This document shows, piece by piece, positions 1 to 7,688 of a DNA stretch of 12,820 nt. Below the pieces are notes generated by a model, which had not been told where the DNA came from, searched no databases, and saw only the letters and a list, made by a program, of their open reading frames with translations. The DNA lies in assembly GCA_036787815.1 (NCBI GenBank), contig DAIQOP010000104.1, forward strand, positions 1 to 12,820, given 5' to 3'. This DNA is from DATBAK01 sp036787815. Lineage in GTDB: Bacteria; Actinomycetota; Acidimicrobiia; IMCC26256; PALSA-610. Position 1 is the first letter of the stretch, and every line of letters begins with the position of its first letter. Position numbers and translations under genes: made by a program.

Positions 1-38
1 GCAAGGTCAAGCCCGCCGACAACTACACGTTCACGTGA
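1..38 (+). CDS. C-terminal end of an unidentified protein (partial)
   Basis: Only the last codons of a plus-strand gene can be seen. Read in the frame starting at base 3 they give KVKPADNYTFT followed by TGA at 36-38. The tail is too short to identify a family. The case for a real gene is contextual: the stop lies seven bases before a strong palindrome (45-78) of terminator type, and the next gene is on the opposite strand, so this would be one arm of a convergent pair. It could equally be a chance open stretch. Confidence 0.4.
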   Translation, partial: KVKPADNYTFT

Positions 39-44
39 CCTCGT

Positions 45-78
45 GGCGGGTGACGGTCCCGCGGGACCGTCACTCGCC
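45..78. terminator. Palindromic hairpin between convergent genes, probable bidirectional terminator
   Basis: Bases 50-73 are a perfect 24-bp palindrome (GTGACGGTCCCG and its reverse complement). With one G-T pair (49/74) the pairing extends to 45-78, giving a 17-bp stem with essentially no loop as DNA; as RNA a few central bases would form the loop. No T-tract follows on either strand, which is common for terminators in high-GC actinobacteria. It starts seven bases after the stop of the plus-strand gene and lies about 88 bases beyond the stop of the minus-strand epsilon-subunit gene, so it could end transcription from both sides. Confidence 0.6.
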
Positions 79-165
79 GAACTGATTGCGATTTGACCCC
101 TCTACGCCGGGGAAACGTCATCACTTCTGACCGCGGGCGCGGCACCGGCGAGACGCGCGACGACG

Positions 166-416
166 TTAGGTGCGCGAGCGGCGGGCGATGCGGCCCGACA
201 ACCGCCAGGGGCCGCGCTGGAGGCCGGCGCGCTGCGCGGCCCGGCGCGACGCGTCGACCCACACGCTGAGCCGCTCGGGTGCCGGTGCGTGCGCGAGCGC
301 CGCGGCGCGCTGTTGCTCATCGAGCACCACGATCGCAGCGGCGATGGCGGCCGCCTCCGCGTCGGTGGGGCTCGGAGAGATCGCGCCGATGATCGGAGCG
401 GCCGCCGGCCGACCGG

Positions 417-420
<4 letters not shown>
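166..420 (-). CDS. accE: Acyl-CoA carboxylase epsilon subunit (AccE/PccE type)
   Basis: This 84-residue protein resembles the small epsilon subunits that bind actinobacterial acyl-CoA carboxylases and stimulate their activity. Visible family features are a variable Pro/Ala-rich N-terminus, a helical segment at about residues 18-47 (SPTDAEAAAIAAAIVVLDEQ), a Trp-containing stretch at about 51-60 (LSVWVDASRR), and a C-terminal PWRLSGR motif (71-77) with a basic end. The GTG start (420-418) overlaps the TGA stop of the beta-subunit gene (419-417) as GTGA, so the two are probably translationally coupled; no strong Shine-Dalgarno is seen. Its place directly after a carboxyltransferase gene is the usual one for this family. 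The same frame runs open upstream inside the beta subunit, which could mislead gene callers into a much longer product. The family is low in sequence conservation, so the assignment depends partly on context. Confidence 0.8.
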
Positions 421-2006
<1,586 letters not shown>

Positions 2007-2014
2007 GGCCCACA

Positions 2015-2020
2015 AGGCTA
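2015..2020 (-). promoter_or_regulatory. Candidate -10 box (TAGCCT) for leaderless transcription of the carboxylase beta gene
   Basis: On the minus strand TAGCCT matches the TANNNT actinobacterial -10 pattern. It ends eight bases before the ATG at 2006, so transcription would begin at or next to the start codon. No Shine-Dalgarno precedes that ATG, which agrees with a leaderless mRNA. No convincing -35 box is seen. The box lies in the 45-bp gap after the hydrolase gene, so the carboxylase genes may be transcribed both from here and by read-through from ccr. Confidence 0.5.
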
Positions 2021-2051
2021 GTGGCCCGCCGTTCGCGCCACGATCGGGCGG

Positions 2052-2897
2052 TCAGGCCTCCGGGGCGACCACACCGGCGAGCACCTCGGCCCACTTCGCC
2101 ACGATCCCGAGGTGACCCGCGTCGTCCCACACCACGAGCTCGGCTCCGGGGATGCACGACGCGTAGCACTGCGCATCCTCGTGGTTGTGGCGATCGTGCA
2201 CGCCCTCGAAGACCGTCGTCGGCGTCGTGACCGCCGCGAGGCGGAAGCCCCAGTCGAGCCAGATGGCCACGAGGTCGGCGGCGATGCCCTCGGCCCCCTG
2301 CCGGAGCGCCTCGTGCACCTGCTCGACGAGCATCGGGTACGCCGGGCCGCGCAGCACCTCGCCGTCGGGGCCGCGGCCGCGTCCGAGGAACGACGGCGGA
2401 TCGGCGAGGAACGGGGTCATGTGGCGGGCGATCGCCCGCACCGACCGGTGCGGTTCGCGGCGCGCCATCTCCGCGGTCGGGCGCCGGTAGTCGCCGAGCG
2501 CGTCCCAACCTCCGGGTACCTCGTCGAGCGGGCCCGGAGCGCTCACGAGCGCGAGGCGGTCGACGCGGTCGGCCGCGTGATGCGCGGTCGCGACCGCGAA
2601 CGGCCCGCCACCCGACCATCCGACGAGCGACGCGCGCTCGATGTCGAGATGGTCGAGCAACGCGGTCACGTCGGGCGCCGAGTCGGCGACGCGGCGGTCG
2701 ACCAGCGGATCGGACCGGCCGTAGCCCGGCCGGTCGAAGGTGACGAGCCGCACGCCCGCGGCAACGGTTGCCGCCGGGTCGGGGCTGAACAGTCGCGAGC
2801 CGGGCGCGCCGTGGAACAGCACGACCGGTCGGCCGTCGGGGGCGCCGGCAGTCTCGTAGGCCAGCGCGCGCCCGTCGGCGAGCGCGATCGCGGGCAA
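2052..2897 (-). CDS. Alpha/beta hydrolase fold protein, substrate unknown
   Basis: This 281-residue protein is a typical single-domain soluble alpha/beta hydrolase. The HGAPGS motif (29-34) forms the oxyanion region, DRPGYGRSD (55-63) follows strand 4, and GWSGGG (93-98) is the nucleophile elbow with Ser95. The likely acid is Asp235 (EGVHDRHNH) and the catalytic His is His262 (DDAGHL), so the triad looks intact. The start is TTG at 2897: an AGGAG Shine-Dalgarno sits in the last codons of the epimerase gene, about six bases upstream, and the gap between the genes is only three bases. No signal peptide is seen. Its place between epimerase and carboxylase suggests an ester or acyl-CoA thioester substrate, perhaps clearing stalled or wrong acyl-CoA, but that is inference from context. 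The fold also includes haloperoxidase-like enzymes, epoxide hydrolases and other esterases. Confidence 0.88.
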   Translation of the reverse strand: MPAIALADGRALAYETAGAPDGRPVVLFHGAPGSRLFSPDPAATVAAGVRLVTFDRPGYGRSDPLVDRRVADSAPDVTALLDHLDIERASLVGWSGGGPFAVATAHHAADRVDRLALVSAPGPLDEVPGGWDALGDYRRPTAEMARREPHRSVRAIARHMTPFLADPPSFLGRGRGPDGEVLRGPAYPMLVEQVHEALRQGAEGIAADLVAIWLDWGFRLAAVTTPTTVFEGVHDRHNHEDAQCYASCIPGAELVVWDDAGHLGIVAKWAEVLAGVVAPEA

Positions 2898-2900
2898 GCG

Positions 2901-3323
2901 CTACTCCTGCACGAGCTCGATCAAGGTGCCGAACGCGGTCTTCGGGTGCACGAACGCGACGGTCGTGCCCCGACTCCCCGGCCGCGGTGCCTCGTCGATC
3001 ACGCGGTGGCCCTGCTCCTTCACCGACGCGAGCGCCGCCGCGCAGTCGGCGACGCGGTAGCCGACGTGGTGGATGCCCTCGCCCTTGGTGACGAGGTACT
3101 TGGCCACGGGCGAGTCGTCACGCGTGGGCGTGAGGAGCTGGATGTAGGAGTCGGCGACCTTGAGCAACGCCTCCTCGACGCCGTCGCGCTCGACGACCTC
3201 GCGGTGGTCGACCTCGCAACCGAACGTGGCGCGGTAGTAGTCGATCGCGGCCTCGAGGTCGCGCACGGCGATGGCGACGTGGTCGATCTCGGTCAACAGG
3301 GGCGGGCTGGTCGGCGCAGTCAT
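2901..3323 (-). CDS. mce: Methylmalonyl-CoA (ethylmalonyl-CoA) epimerase
   Basis: This 140-residue protein of the vicinal oxygen chelate superfamily interconverts the 2R and 2S forms of methylmalonyl-CoA; the same enzyme class acts on ethylmalonyl-CoA. Two beta-alpha-beta-beta-beta modules are visible. The metal ligands expected in the family are present: His15 (IDHVAIAV), Gln62 (SYIQLL), His86 (GIHHVGY) and Glu136 (LIELV). The family block DEAPRPGSRGTTVAFVHP (110-127) is intact and the length is usual. The ATG at 3323 lies two bases after the ccr stop, with GAGG ten bases upstream. A GTG at 3329 overlapping the ccr stop as GTGA would add two residues and cannot be excluded. Lying directly behind ccr suggests it serves the ethylmalonyl-CoA product of Ccr as well as methylmalonyl-CoA from the carboxylase. 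Confidence 0.94.
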   Translation of the reverse strand: MTAPTSPPLLTEIDHVAIAVRDLEAAIDYYRATFGCEVDHREVVERDGVEEALLKVADSYIQLLTPTRDDSPVAKYLVTKGEGIHHVGYRVADCAAALASVKEQGHRVIDEAPRPGSRGTTVAFVHPKTAFGTLIELVQE

Positions 3324-3325
3324 GG

Positions 3326-4678
3326 TCACGCGTCCTCGAAGCGACGGAACAGGGTGATCTGATCGATGTGCTGCTCTCGCAACGCCGGGTCGGTGACACC
3401 GAGCCCTTCGTCGGGCGCGAGGCACAGCACGCCGAGCTTGCCCTCGGTGAGGTTGTGCTGCACCGCGTAGGCCGCGTCAGCGGTCTGGTCGAGGGTGAAC
3501 ACCTTCGACAGCGTGGGGTGGATGCGCCCTTCGCACACGAGCCGGTTGGCTTCCCACGCCTCGCGGTAGTTGGCGAAGTGGCAACCCTTGAGGGTCTTCA
3601 GGTTCATCCAGAGATAGCGGTTGTCGTACTCGATCATGAACCCCGACGTCGCCGCGCAGGTGATGATCAACCCGCCGCGCTTGGCGACGAACACCGACGC
3701 GCCCATGGTGGAGCGACCGGGGTGCTCGAACACGATGTCGACGTCGCGGCCGATCTTGCCGCGGATCGCCTTGCCGAGCCGCAGCCATTCCTTCGGATCC
3801 TGGGTCGTGTCGTCGGACCAGAACTTGAAGCCCTCTTCCTTGCGGTCGATCACGTGCTCGACACCCATCTCGTGCAGCAACGCCGCGCGCTTCGGCGACG
3901 ACACCACCCCGACGGGAGTGCCTCCCCCGTTGAGCACGTACTGGCACGCGTACGCGCCGATGCCGCCGCTCGCACCCCACACGAGCACCGACTGGCCCTG
4001 CGACATGCCCGAGCCGTTGGGGCTCACGATCATGCGGTAGCTCGTGGAGTTGCAGAGGCCGTTGCACGCGGCTTCTTCCCACGTGAGGTGCGCGGCCTTC
4101 GGCATGAGCTGGTTGGCCTTCACGACCGCGATCTCCGCGAGCCCGCCGTAGTTGGTCTCGAAGCCCCAGATGCGCTGGTTCGTCGCCATCATCGAGTCGT
4201 CGTGCGCCGACGGATCCTGGTCGTCGACGTGGTTGCACTGCACCGTGACCTTGTCGCCCGGCTTCCAGTTGCGCACCGCGGAACCGACGCGCAGCACCAC
4301 CCCGGCGGCGTCGCTCCCGATCACGTGGAACGGTTGGTCGTGGCGCGCGCCCCACACGCTCTCCTTGCCGAGGCGCTTGAGGAAGCCGAAGGTGGGAAGC
4401 GGCTCGAAGATCGACGTCCACACGGTGTTGAAGTTGATCGCCGAGGCCATGACCGCGACGAACGCCTCGTCGGGTGCGAGCTCGGGGAGCGGGAACTGCT
4501 CGACGTGCACCGAGCGGTGGGGGTCCTTGTCGTCGGACTCGAGGCCGCTGAACATCTCCTGCTCGTCGGCCTTCACGAGCGCGCCGCGCACCGTTTGGGG
4601 CAGCGCCAACGCGCCGATCTCCGCGGCGGGGGCGTCTTCGAGAATTGCGGTGCGAATGGCGTCGATCTCGGCAGGCAT
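3326..4678 (-). CDS. ccr: Crotonyl-CoA carboxylase/reductase
   Basis: This 450-residue zinc-independent medium-chain dehydrogenase/reductase catalyses NADPH-dependent reductive carboxylation of crotonyl-CoA to (2S)-ethylmalonyl-CoA, the key step of the ethylmalonyl-CoA pathway and a source of polyketide extender units. The nucleotide-binding site is VLVWGASGGIGAYACQ (231-246). The four residues known to hold CO2 in this family (Asn81, Phe170, Glu171, His365 in the Kitasatospora enzyme, from memory) match Asn82 (INFNTVW), Phe173-Glu174 (WGFETN) and His367 (GCHFANY). All are present, so it should carboxylate and not merely reduce. The length is typical. ATG 4678 is preferred over a longer open frame reaching 4747 because MPAEIDAIRTAIL is a usual family N-terminus and TAGCGT lies seven bases upstream. 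It is the first gene of a tight run with the epimerase and hydrolase. Confidence 0.97.
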   Translation of the reverse strand: MPAEIDAIRTAILEDAPAAEIGALALPQTVRGALVKADEQEMFSGLESDDKDPHRSVHVEQFPLPELAPDEAFVAVMASAINFNTVWTSIFEPLPTFGFLKRLGKESVWGARHDQPFHVIGSDAAGVVLRVGSAVRNWKPGDKVTVQCNHVDDQDPSAHDDSMMATNQRIWGFETNYGGLAEIAVVKANQLMPKAAHLTWEEAACNGLCNSTSYRMIVSPNGSGMSQGQSVLVWGASGGIGAYACQYVLNGGGTPVGVVSSPKRAALLHEMGVEHVIDRKEEGFKFWSDDTTQDPKEWLRLGKAIRGKIGRDVDIVFEHPGRSTMGASVFVAKRGGLIITCAATSGFMIEYDNRYLWMNLKTLKGCHFANYREAWEANRLVCEGRIHPTLSKVFTLDQTADAAYAVQHNLTEGKLGVLCLAPDEGLGVTDPALREQHIDQITLFRRFEDA

Positions 4679-4685
4679 GGAGCGG

Positions 4686-4691
4686 ACGCTA
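4686..4691 (-). promoter_or_regulatory. Candidate -10 box (TAGCGT) for leaderless ccr transcription
   Basis: TAGCGT on the minus strand fits TANNNT and ends seven bases before the ccr ATG, the spacing expected if transcription starts on the start codon itself. There is no Shine-Dalgarno between box and start. No clear -35 element is seen about 17 bases further upstream. This would be the main promoter of the ccr-mce-hydrolase run. Confidence 0.55.
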
Positions 4692-4758
4692 CTTTCATGG
4701 TCGCGCTCGCTGCGAGGCGGCGGGCGAGACCGAGAACCCACGGTCACGTGTGCGGATT

Positions 4759-4776
4759 GCGAGGTGCACGCCTCGC
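4759..4776. terminator. Short hairpin between aldehyde dehydrogenase and ccr, possible terminator
   Basis: GCGAGG (4759-4764) and CCTCGC (4771-4776) are perfect inverted repeats around a six-base centre; a T-G pair leaves a four-base loop. The stem lies 22 bases beyond the dehydrogenase stop on the minus strand and before the ccr promoter, the right place for a terminator. It lacks a T-tract and is short, and such stems arise often by chance in GC-rich DNA. Confidence 0.3.
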
Positions 4777-4798
4777 GGTCGCTCGCCGCTCCGGCGCC

Positions 4799-6290
4799 TC
4801 AGCCGCCGAGCCGGTCTCCGCGCAACTCCTCCGGTAGTGCAGCCGGCGGGACGTCCTGGAAGGTGACGGGGCGCAGGAACCGGCGGACCGACGCCTGCCC
4901 CACCGAGGTGAAGCCCGAGTGGGTGGTGGCCGGGTACGGGCCGCCGTGGTGCATCGCCGGCGCGATCGCGACACCGGTCGGATAGCCGTTCCACACGAGC
5001 CGCCCGATCCGTTCGACGAGCGCGTCGCGCAGGCCGAGCACCGCGTCGCTCCCAGCTTCGTCGGCCTCGGCGTGGATCGTGCCGGTGAGGCTGCCCTCGA
5101 TGGCCGCCGCGATCGCGGGCATCGCCCCGGCTTCGCTGCGCACGACGATGGTGACCGGTCCGAAGTGCTCGTCGCACAGCTCGGGTGAGCTCACGAACGT
5201 CGCCGCATCGGTCTGCAGGGCGGTCGCGGCGACACCGAACCCGTCGTCGGCCGCGAGCACGCCGCGCGCCACGACCTCGACACCCGCGAGCCGCTCGGTG
5301 CTCGCGAGCTGCGCAACCAGCCCGTCGCGGATCGTCGCGTTGAGCATGTAGCCGGGGGGCGCGGCTTCGATCGCCGCGACGAGGCGCGCGACGAACCGGT
5401 CGCCGGCCTCTCCCACCGGAACCACCACGACACCCGGGCTCGTGCAGAACTGGCCGGTGCCGTTGAGCATCGACGCGGCGAGCCCGTCGGCGATCGCGTC
5501 GCCGCGGGCCGCGAGCGCGGCGGGCGTGACGAAGACCGGGTTGACGCTTCCCATCTCCGCGTAGACCGGGATCGGGACCGGGCGGGTCGCCGCGAGGTCG
5601 TAGAGCGCGCGACCGCCGCGACGCGAACCGGTGAACGCGACCGCGTTGATCCCCGACGCGACGACGAGCGCGCGGCCGACATCGACACTCGCGCCTTCGA
5701 TCAACGAGAACGTGCCTGCGGGCGCGCCGGCGGCAGCGAGCGCGTCGGCGATCAACGCCGCGCACGGCGCGACGTCTCGGGGTGCGACGGATGCGCCTTC
5801 ACCACGACGGGGCACCGGCCGCGAGCGCGGCGATCGTGTCGCCGCCGGGAACCGAGAACGCGAAGGGGAAGTTGCTCGCCGCGAAGTTCGCGACCGGGCC
5901 GATCGGCACGAGCATGCGCCGGAGATCGCCCCGCGGCGGGACCGAATCGGGATCGGGCAGGTCGATGACGGGCTCGACGTAGGAGCCGTCGTCGACGAGC
6001 TGCGCGAAGAGCCGAACCTGCGCGCGCGTGCGCGCCCACTCACCGGTAAGCCGCGCGCTGCCGAGCGCGGTCTCGCGATCGGCCACCTCGAGCAGGTCGA
6101 CAGGCGCGGCGTCGAACGCGTCGGCGATCGCCCTCAACCACCCGGCGCGGACGCGGCGCGGCCCGTGCCGGGTCGCCGCGAAGGCCTGCTCCGCTGCCGC
6201 GACCGCGTCGGCCACCGCGCCCACGTCGGTCTCCCGGTACTCCCCGATTGCCACACCCGTCCTCGGATCGACCGCCTCGAACGTCGTCAT
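4799..6290 (-). pseudogene. Aldehyde dehydrogenase, alpha-ketoglutaric semialdehyde dehydrogenase-like, broken by two frameshifts
   Basis: Three consecutive frames together spell one aldehyde dehydrogenase of about 497 residues, which would oxidise a semialdehyde with NAD(P)+. The first frame (6290-5799) runs from ATG through NFPFAFSVPGGD (Asn140 conserved) and then hits TGA at 5801-5799. The next conserved block, CPVVVKAHPSHPETS, lies in a second frame (5814 to about 5770). The remainder, from CAALIADALAAAG to the stop at 4801-4799, is in a third frame and holds the catalytic Glu (AEMGSVNP, codon 5557-5555) and catalytic Cys (GQFCTSPG, codon 5446-5444). Each shift is explained by one missing base, near 5817-5814 and 5770-5764. 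The CPVVVKAH block and AEMGSVNP suggest the ketoglutarate semialdehyde branch. The start ATG has GGGAGG eight bases upstream. Everything outside the 50-bp damaged stretch is well preserved, so this is either a very recent pseudogene or an assembly error. Confidence 0.88.
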
Positions 6291-6298
6291 CCGTGAAG

Positions 6299-6304
6299 CC
6301 TCCC
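6299..6304 (-). promoter_or_regulatory. Shine-Dalgarno of the aldehyde dehydrogenase gene
   Basis: GGGAGG on the minus strand ends eight bases before the ATG at 6290. It decides the start: the same frame is open to 6344, but the extra residues do not look like dehydrogenase sequence, whereas MTTFEAVDPRTG is a normal N-terminus for the family. Confidence 0.6.
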
Positions 6305-6312
6305 ACCCCGGC

Positions 6313-6359
6313 AACTGATCGAGCTCGGCGACACAATGCGTCACCTTGGTCGATCAGTT
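6313..6359. promoter_or_regulatory. 47-bp interrupted palindrome in the divergent region, candidate operator
   Basis: Arms AACTGATCGA (6313-6322) and TCGATCAGTT (6350-6359) are perfect 10-bp inverted repeats. The 27-bp centre is partly symmetric about the same axis (base 6336), so 18 of 23 possible pairs match. On the minus strand a weak -10-like CATTGT lies at the centre. The element lies upstream of both the dehydrogenase (minus) and the thiolase (plus), where a dimeric or tetrameric repressor could control both. The cognate regulator is not in the window. An RNA hairpin in the dehydrogenase leader is an alternative if transcription starts further upstream. Confidence 0.4.
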
Positions 6360-6377
6360 CGCCGGGGCGCGCGCATC

Positions 6378-6402
6378 GGGGCAGGTCAGGGGGGCGGGAG
6401 GG
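6378..6402 (+). other. G-run array of G-quadruplex type upstream of the thiolase gene
   Basis: Four runs of three or more G (6378-6381, 6389-6394, 6396-6398, 6400-6402) are separated by loops of seven, one and one bases, matching the usual G3+N1-7 quadruplex pattern. The array is on the coding strand of thiolase, just upstream of the TAGCAT and TAGGAT boxes. Such motifs are not rare at this G+C content, so function is uncertain. Confidence 0.35.
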
Positions 6403-6417
6403 CTTGTTACCGGTGGG

Positions 6418-6448
6418 TAGCATCGGCGCCGGCCGGGCGAAATAGGAT
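6418..6448 (+). promoter_or_regulatory. Two candidate -10 boxes for the thiolase gene
   Basis: TAGCAT (6418-6423) and TAGGAT (6443-6448) both match TANNNT. The second would place the transcript start near 6455, giving a leader of about 25 bases that contains the AGGGGGA ribosome-binding site. No clear -35 box accompanies either. An ATG that overlaps the second box (6447) is in frame with the thiolase but is an unlikely start, being inside the promoter. Confidence 0.45.
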
Positions 6449-6466
6449 GGCGGTCCTTCACATCAC

Positions 6467-6473
6467 AGGGGGA
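6467..6473 (+). promoter_or_regulatory. Shine-Dalgarno of the thiolase gene
   Basis: AGGGGGA ends about seven bases before the ATG at 6480 and fixes that codon as the start over the in-frame ATG at 6447 and the longer open frame upstream. Confidence 0.7.
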
Positions 6474-6479
6474 TACGCC

Positions 6480-7664
6480 ATGTCAGGCTCGGTGATCGTC
6501 TCGTCGGCCCGTACGCCGATCGGCAAGCTCTCGGGCGGCTTCGCGTCGCTGCCGGCAACCGAACTCGGGGGGCGCGCCATCGCCGCCGCCCTCGCCCGGG
6601 CGGGCATCTCGCCCGACAAGATCGACGCCGTCATCATGGGCCAGGTGCTCCAGGCCGGAGCCGGCCAGATGACCGCCCGCCAGGCCGCGGTCGCCGGCGG
6701 GCTCCCGCTGACGGTGCCCGCGCTCACGATCAACAAGGTCTGCCTCTCGGGCATCAACGCGATCTACCTCGCCGACCAGATGATCCAGGCCGGCGACGCC
6801 GATGTCGTGGTGGCCGGCGGCATGGAGTCGATGACGAACGCGCCCTACCTCCTGCCCCAGGCCCGCGCGGGCTACCGCATGGGCAACGGCGAGCTCGTCG
6901 ACTCGATGATCTACGACGGGTTGTGGTGCGCGTTCGACGCGGTCCACATGGGCGCGGGCACCGACAACTACATCGGCCAGGTCGGCGGCATCACCCGCGA
7001 AGCCCAGGACGACCTCGCGGCGAAGAGCCACGAGCGCGCGGCCGCGGCCCAGAAGGAAGGTCGCTTCACCGAGGAGATCGCGCCGGTCGAGATCGCGCAG
7101 CGCAAGGGCGACCCGATCGTGATCGACACCGACGAAGGTGTGCGCCCCGGCACCACCACCGACTCGCTCTCGAAGCTGCGCCCCGCGTTCAGCAAGGACG
7201 GCACGATCACCGCGGGGAACGCGTCGCAGATCTCCGACGGTGGCGCGGCGGTCATCGTCGCCAGCCGCGCGGCCGCCGAGAAGCTCGGCCTCACGCCGCT
7301 GGCCGAGCTCCTCGGCTTCGGCATGGTCGCCGGGCCCAGCCCGTCGTTGCTGCACCAGCCGTCGAACGCCATCCGCCACGCGCTCGGGCGCGCGAACCTC
7401 TCGGTCACCGACGTCGACCTCTTCGAGATCAACGAGGCGTTCGCCGCGGTCGGCCTCGCCTCGATGAAGGATCTGGGAATCAGCGACGATGTCGTCAACG
7501 TGAACGGCGGCGCCATCGCGCTCGGCCACCCGGTCGGCATGTCGGGCACGCGCATCGTCATCACGATCATCAACGAGCTGCGACGGCGGGGCGGCGGCAC
7601 CGGCGCGGTCGCGTTGTGCGGCGGCGGCGGGCAGGGCGATGCCGCGATCGTGCGCACCCTGTAA
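6480..7664 (+). CDS. Acetyl-CoA C-acetyltransferase (thiolase)
   Basis: This 394-residue thiolase II condenses two acetyl-CoA to acetoacetyl-CoA or runs the reverse cleavage. The N-terminus VIVSSARTPIGKLSG (5-19) is typical. The acyl-carrying nucleophile is Cys88 in INKVCLSG (84-91). NEAFA (318-322), His350 in GHPVGMSG (349-356) and the acid/base Cys380 in CGGGGQGDA (380-388) complete the active site. The length is that of the biosynthetic/degradative thiolase family and all motifs are intact. It is transcribed divergently from the dehydrogenase and carries its own promoter and Shine-Dalgarno. Acetoacetyl-CoA is the precursor of crotonyl-CoA, so the gene plausibly feeds the Ccr encoded 2-3 kb away; beta-oxidation or polyhydroxybutyrate synthesis are alternatives. 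The sequence does not settle the direction of catalysis. Confidence 0.95.
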   Translation: MSGSVIVSSARTPIGKLSGGFASLPATELGGRAIAAALARAGISPDKIDAVIMGQVLQAGAGQMTARQAAVAGGLPLTVPALTINKVCLSGINAIYLADQMIQAGDADVVVAGGMESMTNAPYLLPQARAGYRMGNGELVDSMIYDGLWCAFDAVHMGAGTDNYIGQVGGITREAQDDLAAKSHERAAAAQKEGRFTEEIAPVEIAQRKGDPIVIDTDEGVRPGTTTDSLSKLRPAFSKDGTITAGNASQISDGGAAVIVASRAAAEKLGLTPLAELLGFGMVAGPSPSLLHQPSNAIRHALGRANLSVTDVDLFEINEAFAAVGLASMKDLGISDDVVNVNGGAIALGHPVGMSGTRIVITIINELRRRGGGTGAVALCGGGGQGDAAIVRTL

Positions 7665-7676
7665 CAGGCGCCCGCC

Positions 7677-7682
7677 TATCGT
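7677..7682 (+). promoter_or_regulatory. Candidate -10 box (TATCGT) for leaderless transcription of the MoxR operon
   Basis: TATCGT lies in the 24-bp gap after the thiolase stop and ends six bases before the GTG at 7689 and nine before the ATG at 7692. No Shine-Dalgarno is present, so a transcript starting on the GTG or close by is likely. Read-through from thiolase is also possible, as no terminator is seen in between. Confidence 0.5.
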
Positions 7683-7688
7683 TCGGCG

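Noticed and set aside
79..165. Possible promoter (TTGACC near 94-99) or small gene between the first palindrome and the epsilon gene
   Set aside because: No -10 box lies at a fitting distance and no convincing reading frame with a ribosome-binding site is present.
4679..4747. N-terminal extension of ccr
   Set aside because: The added residues are basic and low in family resemblance, and a -10-like box lies inside this stretch just before ATG 4678.
2112..4837. Two long plus-strand frames (2112-3362 and 3368-4837) antisense to the hydrolase, epimerase and ccr genes
   Set aside because: They run across the boundaries of well-identified minus-strand genes, show no motifs and have the composition of reverse-frame shadows.
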